Of a DNA stretch of 59,788 nucleotides, positions 41,156-49,770 are shown piece after piece. Source of the DNA: Mycobacterium alsense (lineage in GTDB: Bacteria > Actinomycetota > Actinomycetes > Mycobacteriales > Mycobacteriaceae); assembly GCF_002086635.1 (NCBI RefSeq), contig NZ_MVHD01000032.1:1-59788 (forward strand). The letters run 5' to 3'. Position 1 is the first letter of the stretch, and each line of letters begins with the position of its first letter. A program made the translations under genes and the position numbers. Below the pieces are notes generated by a model. That model was not told the DNA's origin. It did no database searches and saw only the letters and a program-made list of their open reading frames with translations.

Positions 41156-42013
41156 ATGGGCGTGCTCGACGGCAAGGTGGCGATCGTCACCGGAACCAGC
41201 CGCGGGGTGGGCGTCGGCATCGCCCACGAACTGCTGCGGGCCGGCGCCACCGTCATCGGCTGCTCGCGTTCGCCGCTGGACACCATCCCCGGCATCGAAA
41301 CCGACTGGGCGCCGCGCGCCTCGCAAAAGGTCTGCGACCAAGGCGACTACCGCTCGATCGATTCGTTCGTCGCCGACGTCGTCGCCGCCCACGGCCGCGT
41401 CGACATCCTGGTGAACAACGCCGGCGGCACGGTGCCCGCGCCGCACGCCGAAAGCATTCCCGAACTCGTGCAACGCATTCAGGGCGCGCCGGAAAGCGCC
41501 GACGACTATGAGCGCACCGCGCTGTTCCACGCCTACGCCGTGCAGATGAACCTGATCGGCCCGCTGTGGTTCGCGATCCGCGCCTACCGGCAGATGCGCA
41601 CCCAGGACGGTGCGGGCTGCATCATCAACATCTCCAGCGGCGCCGGGCACCCCGCGGGGTCGCCGACCCTGGTCTCCTACGGCGCGGCCAAGAGCGGGCT
41701 CAACCACCTCACCCGCTCGCTGGCCGAGGAGTGGGGGCCCGCCGTGCGGGTCAACTGCATCGCACTGGGCCCGACGATGACCGAGAACTTCCGGTCGTTC
41801 GTGCTGCCCAAGGACGACCCGAGTGGCGAAAAGTATTTCGCCGCCGTACCGTTGCGCCGCGCGGGAGAGCCGGCGGAGGTGGGCCGGGTCTGTGTCTTCC
41901 TCGCGAGCGGCGACGCGGACTTCGTCAACGGCACCACCATCGAGTGCGACGGGGGCATGCTGCCCGGCGTGCTGTACGACGCGGGCCTGAAGACGATCAC
42001 CGACCTGCTGTAG
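41156..42013 (+). CDS. SDR family oxidoreductase
   Basis: A 285-residue short-chain dehydrogenase. The cofactor loop is VAIVTGTSRGVGVGIAHELL, then VNNAGGTVPAPHAESIPELV. The catalytic motif is INISSGAGHPAGSP followed by Tyr-Gly-Ala-Ala-Lys (VSYGAAKSGLNH). An insertion around residues 90-125 lengthens it beyond the 250-residue norm. GCSRSP after strand 2 suggests NADP preference. It is transcribed divergently from the DapB-like operon behind TAGGAAGG and probably shares regulation with it. Confidence 0.9.
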   Translation: MGVLDGKVAIVTGTSRGVGVGIAHELLRAGATVIGCSRSPLDTIPGIETDWAPRASQKVCDQGDYRSIDSFVADVVAAHGRVDILVNNAGGTVPAPHAESIPELVQRIQGAPESADDYERTALFHAYAVQMNLIGPLWFAIRAYRQMRTQDGAGCIINISSGAGHPAGSPTLVSYGAAKSGLNHLTRSLAEEWGPAVRVNCIALGPTMTENFRSFVLPKDDPSGEKYFAAVPLRRAGEPAEVGRVCVFLASGDADFVNGTTIECDGGMLPGVLYDAGLKTITDLL

Positions 42014-42119
42014 CCGCCCGCCGGGCCCACTGTGAATTCCGCGACGCCTCCCCGGCGTGTCGCGCCGCGATTTTCACACTCGACGCCAAGAAGGTTTGTC
42101 GTGGGGGTCTAATGGGTGG

Positions 42120-43475
42120 ATGGAACTGATGACGCCCACCGACGCGGTCTTTCTGCTGGGAGAATCGCGTGAGCACCCCATGCACGTCGGGGGCCTGCAG
42201 CTCTACGAGCCGCCCCCGGGCGCCGGCCCGGAGTTCGTCCGGGAGTTCACCGAAGCGATGCTGGCCAACAACGAGTTCCAGCCCACATTCCGTAAACACC
42301 CCGCGGCGATCATGGGCGGGATCACCCCGATGGCATGGTCCTACGACGACGAGGTCGATGTCGACTACCACGTGCGGCGCTCGGCGCTGGCGTCGCCGGG
42401 CCGGGTTCGCGAGCTGCTCGAGCTGACGTCCCGGCTGCATACCGGCCTTCTCGATCGCCACCGCCCCCTGTGGGAACTGTATGTGGTGGAGGGTCTGAGC
42501 GACGGCCGGTTCGCCATCTACAGCAAAATGCATCACGCGCTGATCGACGGCGTTTCCGCGCTCAAACTGATGCAGCGCACGTTGTCATACGACCCCGACG
42601 ACCGCGAGGTCCGCGCGGTCTGGAACCTGCCGAAGCCCACCCGCGCGCTCAGCCCGGTGTCCCGCCTTGGTTCGCTGGTGAAGACGGCGGGATCCGTTGC
42701 GGCGCTTGGCCCGTCGACGGTGTCGCTGGCACGCGCCGCGCTGCTCGAACAGCAGGTGACGCTGCCCTTCGGCGCGCCGCGCACCATGCTCAACGTCAAA
42801 ATCGGCGGCGCCCGGCGGTGCGCCGCGCAGTCGTGGTCGGTGGACCGCATCAAAACCGTCAAGCGGGCCGCGGGGGTCACCCTCAACGACGTCGTCCTGG
42901 CGATGTGCGCGGGCGCCCTGCGCTACTACCTGCTCGAGCAGAACGCGCTGCCCGACACCCCGCTGATCGCGATGGTCCCGGTGAGCCTGCGCAGGGAGGA
43001 CGAGGCCGACGCCGGCGGCAACCGAGTCGGGGCGATCCTGTGCAACTTGGCCACCCACACCGACGATCCCGCGCAGCGGCTGCAGACCGTCAGCGAGTCG
43101 ATGCACAAAAACAAGCGGGTGTTCTCCCAGCTGCCCCGCGTCCAGGCGCTGGCTCTTTCGGCGTTGAACATGAGCTCGTTGGCCCTGGCGGCGGTCCCGG
43201 GTTGGGTGTCGTCCACATCGCCGCCCTTCAACATCGTCATCTCCAACGTGCCGGGGCCGCACGAGCAGATGTACTACGGGGGAGCGCGGCTCGACGGCAA
43301 CTATCCGATGTCCATCGCGATGGACGGGCAGGCGCTGAACATCACTTTGGTCAGCAACGCCGGCAACCTCGAGTTCGGGCTGGTCGGCTGCCGCCGCAGC
43401 GTTCCGCACCTGCAGCGCCTACTCGCGCACCTGGAGTCGTCGCTGAAGGACCTGGAACGCGCCGTCGGGGTCTGA
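42120..43475 (+). CDS. WS/DGAT acyltransferase (triacylglycerol synthase family)
   Basis: A 451-residue bifunctional wax ester synthase/diacylglycerol acyltransferase. The start MELMTPTDAVFLLGESREHP is typical and the condensing motif is MHHALIDGVSALKL (His138-His139-x3-Asp143-Gly144). ISNVPGPHEQMYYGGARL and YPMSIAMDGQALNITL are conserved C-terminal blocks. It makes storage triacylglycerol or wax esters from acyl-CoA. Mycobacteria carry many paralogues; the position resembles the Rv3740c region. ATG 42120 is chosen over 42057 because the extra 21 residues are not family-like. Confidence 0.93.
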   Translation: MELMTPTDAVFLLGESREHPMHVGGLQLYEPPPGAGPEFVREFTEAMLANNEFQPTFRKHPAAIMGGITPMAWSYDDEVDVDYHVRRSALASPGRVRELLELTSRLHTGLLDRHRPLWELYVVEGLSDGRFAIYSKMHHALIDGVSALKLMQRTLSYDPDDREVRAVWNLPKPTRALSPVSRLGSLVKTAGSVAALGPSTVSLARAALLEQQVTLPFGAPRTMLNVKIGGARRCAAQSWSVDRIKTVKRAAGVTLNDVVLAMCAGALRYYLLEQNALPDTPLIAMVPVSLRREDEADAGGNRVGAILCNLATHTDDPAQRLQTVSESMHKNKRVFSQLPRVQALALSALNMSSLALAAVPGWVSSTSPPFNIVISNVPGPHEQMYYGGARLDGNYPMSIAMDGQALNITLVSNAGNLEFGLVGCRRSVPHLQRLLAHLESSLKDLERAVGV

Positions 43476-43478
43476 GCC

Positions 43479-43973
43479 TTGACCCCGCCCAGGCGCCTCA
43501 GCGCCGGCGCGCTGCTGTACCGGGCCCGCGACGGCGTGGTCGAAGTCCTGATCGCACACCCGGGCGGCCCGTTCTGGGCCCGCAAAGACGAAGGAGCATG
43601 GTCGATTCCCAAGGGCGAGTACACCGAGGGCGAGGACCCCTGGACGGTGGCGCGGCGCGAATTTCACGAGGAACTCGGGCTGCCCGTGCCGGACGGGCCG
43701 CGCACGGACCTCGGCGCGTTGCGGCAACCCAGTGGCAAGGTGGTCACCGTGTTCGCCGTTCGGGCCGACCTCGACGTCACCGACACGCACAGCAACACCT
43801 TCGAAATGGAGTGGCCGAAGGGCTCGGGCAGGATGCGGGAGTTCCCCGAAGTCGACCGGGTCGGATGGTTCGCGGTCGCGCAGGCGCGCACCAAGCTGCT
43901 CAAGGGCCAGCGCCCATTCCTCGACCGATTGATGGCCCACCCCGCCTTGGCGGAACTACACGAAGGGACCTGA
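43479..43973 (+). CDS. NUDIX hydrolase
   Basis: A 164-residue NUDIX protein. The box G-x5-E-x7-REFHEELG reads from GEYTEGEDPW to ARREFHEELG, all catalytic residues present. SAGALLYRARDGVVEVLIAH opens the fold, and the tail resembles the diadenosine-polyphosphate/MutT-like proteins with a WPKGSGRMREFPEVDRVGWF segment. Substrate is uncertain. Translation likely begins at TTG 43479, three bases after the WS/DGAT stop. Confidence 0.9.
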   Translation: MTPPRRLSAGALLYRARDGVVEVLIAHPGGPFWARKDEGAWSIPKGEYTEGEDPWTVARREFHEELGLPVPDGPRTDLGALRQPSGKVVTVFAVRADLDVTDTHSNTFEMEWPKGSGRMREFPEVDRVGWFAVAQARTKLLKGQRPFLDRLMAHPALAELHEGT

Positions 43974-43974
43974 C

Positions 43975-44880
43975 ATGCAAACGTTGCGCACCCCCGACGA
44001 GCGATTCGACGATGTGCCCGACTTTCCTTATGCCCCAAGGTATTGCGAGATCCCCGACGGTGACGGCGGTACGCTGCGGGTCGCGTGGGTGCAGGACGGC
44101 CCGGAAGACGCCGACCCGGTCCTGATGCTGCACGGCGAGCCGTCGTGGTCGTACCTGTACCGCAAGATGATGCCGATACTGGCCGCCGCCGGTCATCGCG
44201 TCATCTGCCCCGACCTGGTCGGGTTCGGTCGTTCCGACAAGCCCACCCGCCGCGAAGACCACAGCTACGCCCGCCACGTCGAATGGATGAGGACCGTCGC
44301 GTTCGACGTCCTCGACCTGCGCGACGTGACCCTCGTCGGCCAGGACTGGGGCGGCCTGATCGGGCTGCGGTTGGCCGCCGAGCATCCCGAGCGGTTCGCG
44401 CGCCTGGTCGTCGCGAACACCGGGCTACCCAACGGCGAGCAGCCGCTGGCCGACGTCTGGTGGCGCTTCCGGGAGGCCATCACGACGGCCCCCGAGCTGA
44501 ACATCGGCTGGTTCGTGCAGGGCGGTTGTCGCCAGCAGCTCAGCGACGAGGTGCGCGCCGGCTACGACGCGCCGTTCCCGGAAGACGCGCACTGCGCGGG
44601 GCCGCGGGCGATGCCCGGACTGGTGCCGACCTCCCCGGACGACCCCGCCGCGGCGGCCAACAAGGCGGCCTGGGCCAGGCTGTCGGTGAGCCCGACGCCC
44701 ATGCTCGTCGCCTTCAGCGACGGCGACCCGATCACCGGGCCGATGGCCGCGATCTTCCAGCGCGAGATGCGTGGCGCGCAGGGCATCGAGCACCCCACCA
44801 TCCACGGCGCGGGACATTTCCTGCAGGAGGACGCCGGCGAGGAACTGGCCCACCACATCGTGGAATTCCTGCGCCGCTGA
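43975..44880 (+). CDS. Haloalkane dehalogenase-like alpha/beta hydrolase
   Basis: A 301-residue protein close in pattern to mycobacterial DhmA and DhlA. The oxyanion segment is LHGEPSWSYLYRKM, the nucleophile elbow VGQDWGGLIGLRLA with Asp124 and a halide-binding Trp125, and the catalytic His sits in GAGHFLQEDAGEEL. AGYDAPFPEDAHCAGPRAMP is the cap-domain signature also seen in DhmA. Asp as nucleophile and the adjacent Trp favour dehalogenase activity over esterase activity. It starts at ATG 43975, one base after the NUDIX stop. Confidence 0.9.
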   Translation: MQTLRTPDERFDDVPDFPYAPRYCEIPDGDGGTLRVAWVQDGPEDADPVLMLHGEPSWSYLYRKMMPILAAAGHRVICPDLVGFGRSDKPTRREDHSYARHVEWMRTVAFDVLDLRDVTLVGQDWGGLIGLRLAAEHPERFARLVVANTGLPNGEQPLADVWWRFREAITTAPELNIGWFVQGGCRQQLSDEVRAGYDAPFPEDAHCAGPRAMPGLVPTSPDDPAAAANKAAWARLSVSPTPMLVAFSDGDPITGPMAAIFQREMRGAQGIEHPTIHGAGHFLQEDAGEELAHHIVEFLRR

Positions 44881-44911
44881 GCCCGCCGGAGGCCGCGGGC
44901 AGAATGTGGGC

Positions 44912-46144
44912 ATGACGAGCGCACCCCCGCAAGCCGAAGCGCAGGGCCTGCTGCTGCAGCTGCTCGACCCGGCCAACCGGGCCGACCCGTATCGGCTCTT
45001 CGCGCAATTCCGCGAGCTCGGCCCGCTGCAGCTGCCCGAATCCAACTTCGTGGTGTTTTCGGCCTACCGGGACTGCGACGACGTGCTGCGGCACCCGTCG
45101 TCGAGCAGCGACAACGCCAAGTCGACCGTCACGCGCCGGCAGCTGGCGGCCGGCGTGGTCCAGCCCCGGCAATTCCCGACCGGGTTCCTGTTTCTCGATC
45201 CGCCCGATCACACGCGGCTGCGCAAGCTGGTCAGCAAGGCGTTTTCGCCGAGGGTGGTGACCGCGTTGCAGCCCGAAATCACCGCGCTGGTAGGCGGATT
45301 GCTCGATCGGATCGCCGACCGGGGCGCGTTCGATGTCGTCGCCGACTTCGCCCACCCGCTTCCCGTGGCGGTGATCTGCCGGCTGCTCGGTGTGCCGCTC
45401 GACGATCAGTCGAGGTTCAGCCACTCCTCGGCGGTGCTGGCGCAGTCGCTGGACCCGTTCTCGACGATCACCGGCGTCCCCGAGGAGGTCGCGGCCGAGC
45501 GGCGGCGGGCCAGCGCGTGGCTGCGCCAGTACTTCCACGCGCTGATCGACCGGCGCCGATCACGGCCCGGCGACGACCTGCTGTCGGGCCTGATCGCGGT
45601 GGAGGAATCCGGGGACCAGCTGACCGAGGAGGAGATCGTCTCCACCTGCATCCTGCTGCTCATCGCCGGGCACGAGACCACGGTGAATCTGATCGGCAAT
45701 GCCATCTTGGCGATGCTGTGCAACCCCATCCACTGGGCCGCCCTGGCCGCCGACCCCGGACGCGCACCGCTGATCGTGGAGGAGACGCTGCGTTACGACC
45801 CGCCCGTGCAACTGGTCGGGCGGGTCGCGGCCGACGACATGACGATCGGCGACGTCGAGGTGCCGGCGGGGGACGTGATCATGCTGCTGCTGGGTGGGGC
45901 CCAACGCGATCCGGCCGAATTCGACCGGCCGGATGCCTTTGACCCGGACCGGGGGACCTTGCGCCACTTGGGTTTCGGCCGCGGAGCGCATTATTGCCTG
46001 GGCGCGCCGCTGGCGCGGCTGGAAGCCGGGGTCGCGCTGTCGGCGGTGGCGGCACGCTTCCCGGACGCCCGCCTGGCCGGCGAGCCGCGCTACAAGGAGA
46101 ACGTCACCCTGCGCGGCTTGGCGGAGTTGACGGTGGCTGTGTGA
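44912..46144 (+). CDS. Cytochrome P450
   Basis: A 410-residue soluble P450. The I-helix oxygen motif is LLIAGHETTVN (about 250-260), the K-helix ExxR is EETLRYDP (Glu291, Arg294), and the heme loop is FGRGAHYCLGAPLARLE with axial Cys362. The sequence resembles bacterial class I P450s needing a ferredoxin and reductase, which are not encoded in this window. Substrate unknown. It follows the dehalogenase-like gene by 31 bases. The ATG at 44912 is preferred over an earlier frame extension. Confidence 0.93.
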   Translation: MTSAPPQAEAQGLLLQLLDPANRADPYRLFAQFRELGPLQLPESNFVVFSAYRDCDDVLRHPSSSSDNAKSTVTRRQLAAGVVQPRQFPTGFLFLDPPDHTRLRKLVSKAFSPRVVTALQPEITALVGGLLDRIADRGAFDVVADFAHPLPVAVICRLLGVPLDDQSRFSHSSAVLAQSLDPFSTITGVPEEVAAERRRASAWLRQYFHALIDRRRSRPGDDLLSGLIAVEESGDQLTEEEIVSTCILLLIAGHETTVNLIGNAILAMLCNPIHWAALAADPGRAPLIVEETLRYDPPVQLVGRVAADDMTIGDVEVPAGDVIMLLLGGAQRDPAEFDRPDAFDPDRGTLRHLGFGRGAHYCLGAPLARLEAGVALSAVAARFPDARLAGEPRYKENVTLRGLAELTVAV

Positions 46145-46155
46145 TCAGGACGTAA

Positions 46156-46524
46156 CTAGCCACGCTCCCACGGCGCGGTTTCGTCCATCTTCTTGTAGTA
46201 CTTCGCCAGGTGGCTTTTGACGCGGTCGACGTCGGTCTTCGGCAAGTCGATGCCGCCGCGGGCGCCGCCCATGATCGCGCCGGCGATCATCACCCCCCGC
46301 GGAACGGCCTTGAGCTCGCCGCCGATGACGTCGGCGAACAGCAGCTTGTAGGCGGTGAAGTTGTCCTTTTTGTCGCTGTCGTACCAGATGTGGGCGTCCC
46401 GGTACTTCTGATTCGGTTTGTCCTGCGCGCCGGCCCACTTGCGGACGCGCTTTTCGGCGGCGCCGCCGTCCCACTTGCGGTCGCGATCGGCCAACGGCAG
46501 GTCTTTGAACGCTGTTACTGACAT
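46156..46524 (-). CDS. Orphan phage-type protein (prohead-protease-associated domain)
   Basis: The 122-residue protein begins MSVTAFKDLPLADRDRKWDG and continues with AAEKRVRKWAGAQDKPNQKY and DAHIWYDSDKKDNFTAYKLL, then FADVIGGELKAVPRGVMIAG, ending with a LPKTDVDRVKSHLAKYYKKM helix. This matches, from memory, a domain fused to or lying beside HK97-type prohead proteases and capsid proteins in actinophages. No other phage structural gene is adjacent, so it appears to be a stranded or domesticated fragment. It is divergent-free: its neighbour upstream on the same strand is the gene at 46567. Confidence 0.72.
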   Translation of the reverse strand: MSVTAFKDLPLADRDRKWDGGAAEKRVRKWAGAQDKPNQKYRDAHIWYDSDKKDNFTAYKLLFADVIGGELKAVPRGVMIAGAIMGGARGGIDLPKTDVDRVKSHLAKYYKKMDETAPWERG

Positions 46525-46566
46525 CTTTTCCGCGTGCCCGCGTCGGGCCCCGGATAAACGTGTGTT

Positions 46567-47019
46567 CTAGCCGTTGCTGTCGGCGCTTTCGCCCGTGCCG
46601 TCGGCCGGCGCCGGTGCGGTCAGCACGATCGAAATCGGTATGGGCGTGGCCATTTCGATCTTTCCGTGCTCGTCGTAGTAGGCGCCGATGGTGTATTCGC
46701 CTTCGGTTTCGACCAAGAACGCGAGGTCTTTGGTGAAGCACCGGTACTTGGAGGGCCGGTCGGCTTCGTCGGGCCAATGCCAGGTTCCCGTGAGGCTGCC
46801 GCACGGGTTTCCCGCGGGGTCCTTGCACACGACGTAAAGTTCCGGGTCGTAATCCCCGCCGGCGCGCGCGTGCACGACGAGAACGAGCGGAACCCTTGCC
46901 GTCAAAGGGAGTTTCTCGACCTGGTAACAGGCCATGGGTATGTGCGTGGCATGGATCGCGCCGTTGTCGTCGAGCCCGGCGGTGCCCGACACGAAGAGGG
47001 CGGCGATGTGCAGCATCAC
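46567..47019 (-). CDS. Hypothetical beta-rich protein, possibly DUF6941-like
   Basis: The 150-residue protein lacks a signal peptide and catalytic motifs. Strands such as MLHIAALFVSGTAGLDDNGA, ARVPLVLVVHARAGGDYDP, LYVVCKDPAGNPCGS and KIEMATPIPISIVLTAP suggest an immunoglobulin-like beta sandwich, similar in layout to the protein at 28504-28893. The C-terminal tail is acidic and disordered (PAPADGTGESADSNG). Its frame carries the normal mycobacterial third-position GC bias. Function unknown. It is 42 bases upstream of the phage-type gene on the same strand and may be co-transcribed. Confidence 0.65.
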   Translation of the reverse strand: MMLHIAALFVSGTAGLDDNGAIHATHIPMACYQVEKLPLTARVPLVLVVHARAGGDYDPELYVVCKDPAGNPCGSLTGTWHWPDEADRPSKYRCFTKDLAFLVETEGEYTIGAYYDEHGKIEMATPIPISIVLTAPAPADGTGESADSNG

Positions 47020-47192
47020 GACAGCTTAAAGGTGTCGGTCTGGGAAACCGAAAAAGCCACCGCGCCCGGTTCGGCACCGGCGTTATGATTCGCGCCAAGG
47101 AAATTCCAAGGCATTCGCGGCATTGTTCGTCGTGATTCGCCGCTAAGCGGTGCCCGCCCGCGGCCCACGACCGCCCGAGGGGAGACAGCGAT

Positions 47193-47897
47193 ATGACGAC
47201 TCCGCCGTCGGCGCCCGATTGGTATCCCGACCCGAGCGGCAAGCCCGGGATGATGTATTGGGATGGCCAACAATGGCACACCGCCCCGCCCGCCGACCAG
47301 CCTCCCCGGCCGACCCCGACGACGCCGCGGCGCCCGGGGCGTCCCGCGCTGATCGCCGCGCTCGTCGTGGCGCTCGTGGTCCTGGCCGGCGTCATCGGCG
47401 TCACCGGCTTCCTGCTGCAGCACAGGCACCCGTCCCCGGCCCCGGCCGCGCAACCCGCACAACCCGCGCAGCCCGCGCAACCCACGTCGTCGGCGGTTTC
47501 CTCGGCCCCCGCCCCGGCTCCCGGCGTCGGAGCGCAGGAGTTGGCCCCGTTCCTCGGAGAGTGGGGCGGCGGTCATTCGGGGCGGATCGAAATCCACCCC
47601 GACGGCAGCGGGCGTTGGAGGTATCCCGATGTTTCGACGTGCCCGGACGCGCCGCTGGCCGGCTGCGGCGTCATCGGGACCGCGGACTTCACGCTGACCT
47701 CGGTCACCGACGGCACCGCGAAGGGACGCGTCACCGCCAGCTCGAACCCGGTCTATGCCTCCGTGGGCGGGCCGGTGACCATCGTCCAGGGCAAGAGTTG
47801 GCAGGGCACGGGGGTCGTTCTCAAGGTGAGCATCGGCAGGATGAGGGGCTGGAATTTCTGCAACGACACCTCCCCGCACAACTGCGCCGAGAGCTGA
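47193..47897 (+). CDS. DUF2510 domain membrane protein
   Basis: A 234-residue protein with an N-terminal DUF2510 motif (WYPDPSGKPGMMYWDGQQW), a Pro-rich linker, one transmembrane helix (about 53-76, ALIAALVVALVVLAGVIGVT), a Gln-Pro-Ala repeat linker, and an extracellular beta domain (about 115-234) with several Cys (CPDAPLAGCG, FCNDTSPHNC) likely forming disulfides. The domain contains FLGEWGGGHSGRIEIHPDGS. DUF2510 is probably a small protein-binding motif. It is preceded by GGGGAGAC. Confidence 0.85.
   Translation: MTTPPSAPDWYPDPSGKPGMMYWDGQQWHTAPPADQPPRPTPTTPRRPGRPALIAALVVALVVLAGVIGVTGFLLQHRHPSPAPAAQPAQPAQPAQPTSSAVSSAPAPAPGVGAQELAPFLGEWGGGHSGRIEIHPDGSGRWRYPDVSTCPDAPLAGCGVIGTADFTLTSVTDGTAKGRVTASSNPVYASVGGPVTIVQGKSWQGTGVVLKVSIGRMRGWNFCNDTSPHNCAES
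47448..47483. repeat. 9-bp tandem coding repeat (Gln-Pro-Ala)
   Basis: Four 9-bp units (GCGCAACCC type) at 47448, 47457, 47466 and 47475 encode the AQP linker between the membrane helix and the outer domain of the DUF2510 protein. Confidence 0.8.
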
Positions 47898-48264
47898 ATT
47901 CGCCCGCGGGAAACCCGGAATTCTGCAACCAGAACGCCCGGAACATTCTTTTTAATCTGCGCGCACACCCGCTCGGCACGAATTGCACCGTGAAATCGGT
48001 CGCTCGTGGGTTCGGCGATAAAAATTCTGACGCAATCGGTAGCGGAACTCACCGCAAGAATTTCGCAAGCGGCCGGGCATAACTTACCGCGCATCGGCGA
48101 CGAAAGGCTTTGCGATGGGCGGGACCGGCGGCACCACTTTCGGGCGCCCTCGTGGCCGAACTCGTTCAGGTACGCCGTCGAACTTGGGACCGGTAGCCGC
48201 GCGGGTGATGTCCACTCGCCGGTGATGCGGCCCGTCCGCACAGCTCCGACATGAAAGGGCGATC
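47898..48264. other. Gene-free stretch, 367 bases
   Basis: No frame here shows mycobacterial codon bias and start-site support. It is less GC-rich in its first third (TTCTTTTTAATCTG near 47950). The last bases before 48265 carry AAAGGGCGATC, a ribosome site for the secreted protein. A short open frame (48006-48254) lacks family-like features. Confidence 0.6.
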
Positions 48265-48669
48265 ATGCACAACGTTCGTTCAACGAGTCGACGGATTGCG
48301 CGGCTAGCCGCGACGGCGCTGGTGGCCGGCGGCCTGGGTATGGGCCTGGCCACGGGCACCGCCGGGGCCCTACCCGGTCCCGTGCCGCTGGACGCCTGGC
48401 CGGGCTGCCCCAACGACCACCCCGAGGGCCCGTGCCACTGGTGCCCGGGACAACCGTTGCCGCCGACCGGCAACCACGTCACCAACCCGGTGATCTGGGA
48501 CAACAACATCTGCCACACGTACTACTACGTCTACTTCGGGCAGGGCAACGTCGCCCAAAACATCTGGGACGGCGAGAATCCGCCGCCGCCGCCCCCGCCA
48601 CCGCCGCCCGGCCTCATCAACAAGGACAACTGCCAGCAGATCCTCGGAATCTTCTGCCCTCACGCCTGA
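48265..48669 (+). CDS. Secreted small Cys- and Pro-rich protein
   Basis: The 134-residue protein has a Sec signal peptide (RRIARLAATALVAGGLGMGL, cleavage near AGA-LP at about residue 35). The mature part has six cysteines (WPGCPNDHPEGPCHWCPGQP, NICHTYYYVYFG, NCQQILGIFC), enough for three disulfides, and a run of ten prolines. It resembles other small mycobacterial secreted proteins of unknown role. The start ATG is supported by AAAGGGCG. Its last ten bases overlap the convergent ligC gene. Confidence 0.8.
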   Translation: MHNVRSTSRRIARLAATALVAGGLGMGLATGTAGALPGPVPLDAWPGCPNDHPEGPCHWCPGQPLPPTGNHVTNPVIWDNNICHTYYYVYFGQGNVAQNIWDGENPPPPPPPPPPGLINKDNCQQILGIFCPHA

Positions 48670-49733
48670 GGCCCCAGGCCCGGCACGATGTCGCCGAGGC
48701 TGAAGGTGACCGGCTGTTCGAGCTGTTCGTAGGTGCACGAACGGGGATCGCGGTCGGGGCGCCACCGGCTGAACTGGGCCGTGTGCCGGAAACGCGGACC
48801 CTCCATGTGGTCGTAGCGGACCTCGACGACCCGTTCGGGCCGCAGCGGCACGAACGAGAGATCCTTGCCGGCGTTCCAGCGCGAGAATTCGTTTTTGCGC
48901 GGCGTTCGTTCGCCGGCCTCGTGGGCGGCCCAGTTCCACGGGTGATCCTCGAAAGTGGTGACCAGCGGCTGCATTTCGGCGAACAGCCGCCGCCGCTCGG
49001 CCATCGGGAACGCGCCGATCACGCCGACCGACGCGAGCCGGCCGTCGTCGGTGTAGAGACCCAATAGCAGCGAGCCGATCGCCTCGCCGCCCGATTTGTG
49101 CACCCGATAGCCGGCCACCACGCAGTCGGCCGTGCGCTCGTGCTTGACCTTGAACATGACGCGCTTGTCCGGCTGGTAGGTGACGCTCAGCGGTTTGGCG
49201 ATGACGCCGTCGAGGCCGGCGCCCTCGAACTCCTCGAACCAGCGCCGCGCGGTCTCGATGTCGGTGGTGGCCGGGGTGACGTGGATCGGGGGGCCGCAGC
49301 CTTTCAAGGCGTCGACGAGGGCGGCGCGCCGCTCGGTGAACGGGCGCCCGGTGTAGTCGTCGTCGCCGAGCGCGAGCAGGTCGAACGCGATGAACGACGC
49401 CGGCGTCTTCTCGGCGAGCATCCGCACCCGGGAGTCGGCCGGGTGGATCCGCTGCTGCAGCGCCTCGAAGTCCAGGCCGTGCTCGGTCGCGACCACGATC
49501 TCGCCGTCGATCACGCAGCGCTCCGGCAGCTCGGCCCGCGCCGCGGCGACCAGCTCGGGAAAATAGCGGGTCATCGGGCGCTCGTTGCGGCTGCCCCACT
49601 CCACGTCGTCGCCGTCGCGGAAGCAGATCGACCTGAACCCGTCCCATTTGGGCTCGTACGACGCCTCCGGCGGCATCGACCGCACCGGCTTGGCGAGCAT
49701 CGGCGAGACCGGCGGCATCACGGGCAGGTCCAT
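48660..49733 (-). CDS. ligC: ATP-dependent DNA ligase LigC
   Basis: A 357-residue two-domain ligase. The adenylation motif is YEPKWDGFRSI with nucleophile Lys29, followed by RCVIDGEIVV, FIAFDLLAL, DGVIAK and VMFKVKHERTADCVVAG. An OB-fold domain (about 215-357) carries VEVRYDHMEG and FRHTAQFSRWRPD. LigC seals nicks and works in back-up base-excision and end-joining repair. It matches Rv3731 in length and is divergent from the Prim-PolC gene with 37 bases between the starts, a conserved pairing in mycobacteria. Confidence 0.93.
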   Translation of the reverse strand: MDLPVMPPVSPMLAKPVRSMPPEASYEPKWDGFRSICFRDGDDVEWGSRNERPMTRYFPELVAAARAELPERCVIDGEIVVATEHGLDFEALQQRIHPADSRVRMLAEKTPASFIAFDLLALGDDDYTGRPFTERRAALVDALKGCGPPIHVTPATTDIETARRWFEEFEGAGLDGVIAKPLSVTYQPDKRVMFKVKHERTADCVVAGYRVHKSGGEAIGSLLLGLYTDDGRLASVGVIGAFPMAERRRLFAEMQPLVTTFEDHPWNWAAHEAGERTPRKNEFSRWNAGKDLSFVPLRPERVVEVRYDHMEGPRFRHTAQFSRWRPDRDPRSCTYEQLEQPVTFSLGDIVPGLGPQA

Positions 49734-49770
49734 TGGTTCATTGTGGCCTGCGGCGTGCTGGAATCTTTGT

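Noticed and set aside
48006..48254. An 82-residue open frame in the gene-free stretch
   Set aside because: It lacks a ribosome site, codon bias and any family pattern, and its reading frame has no support from neighbours.
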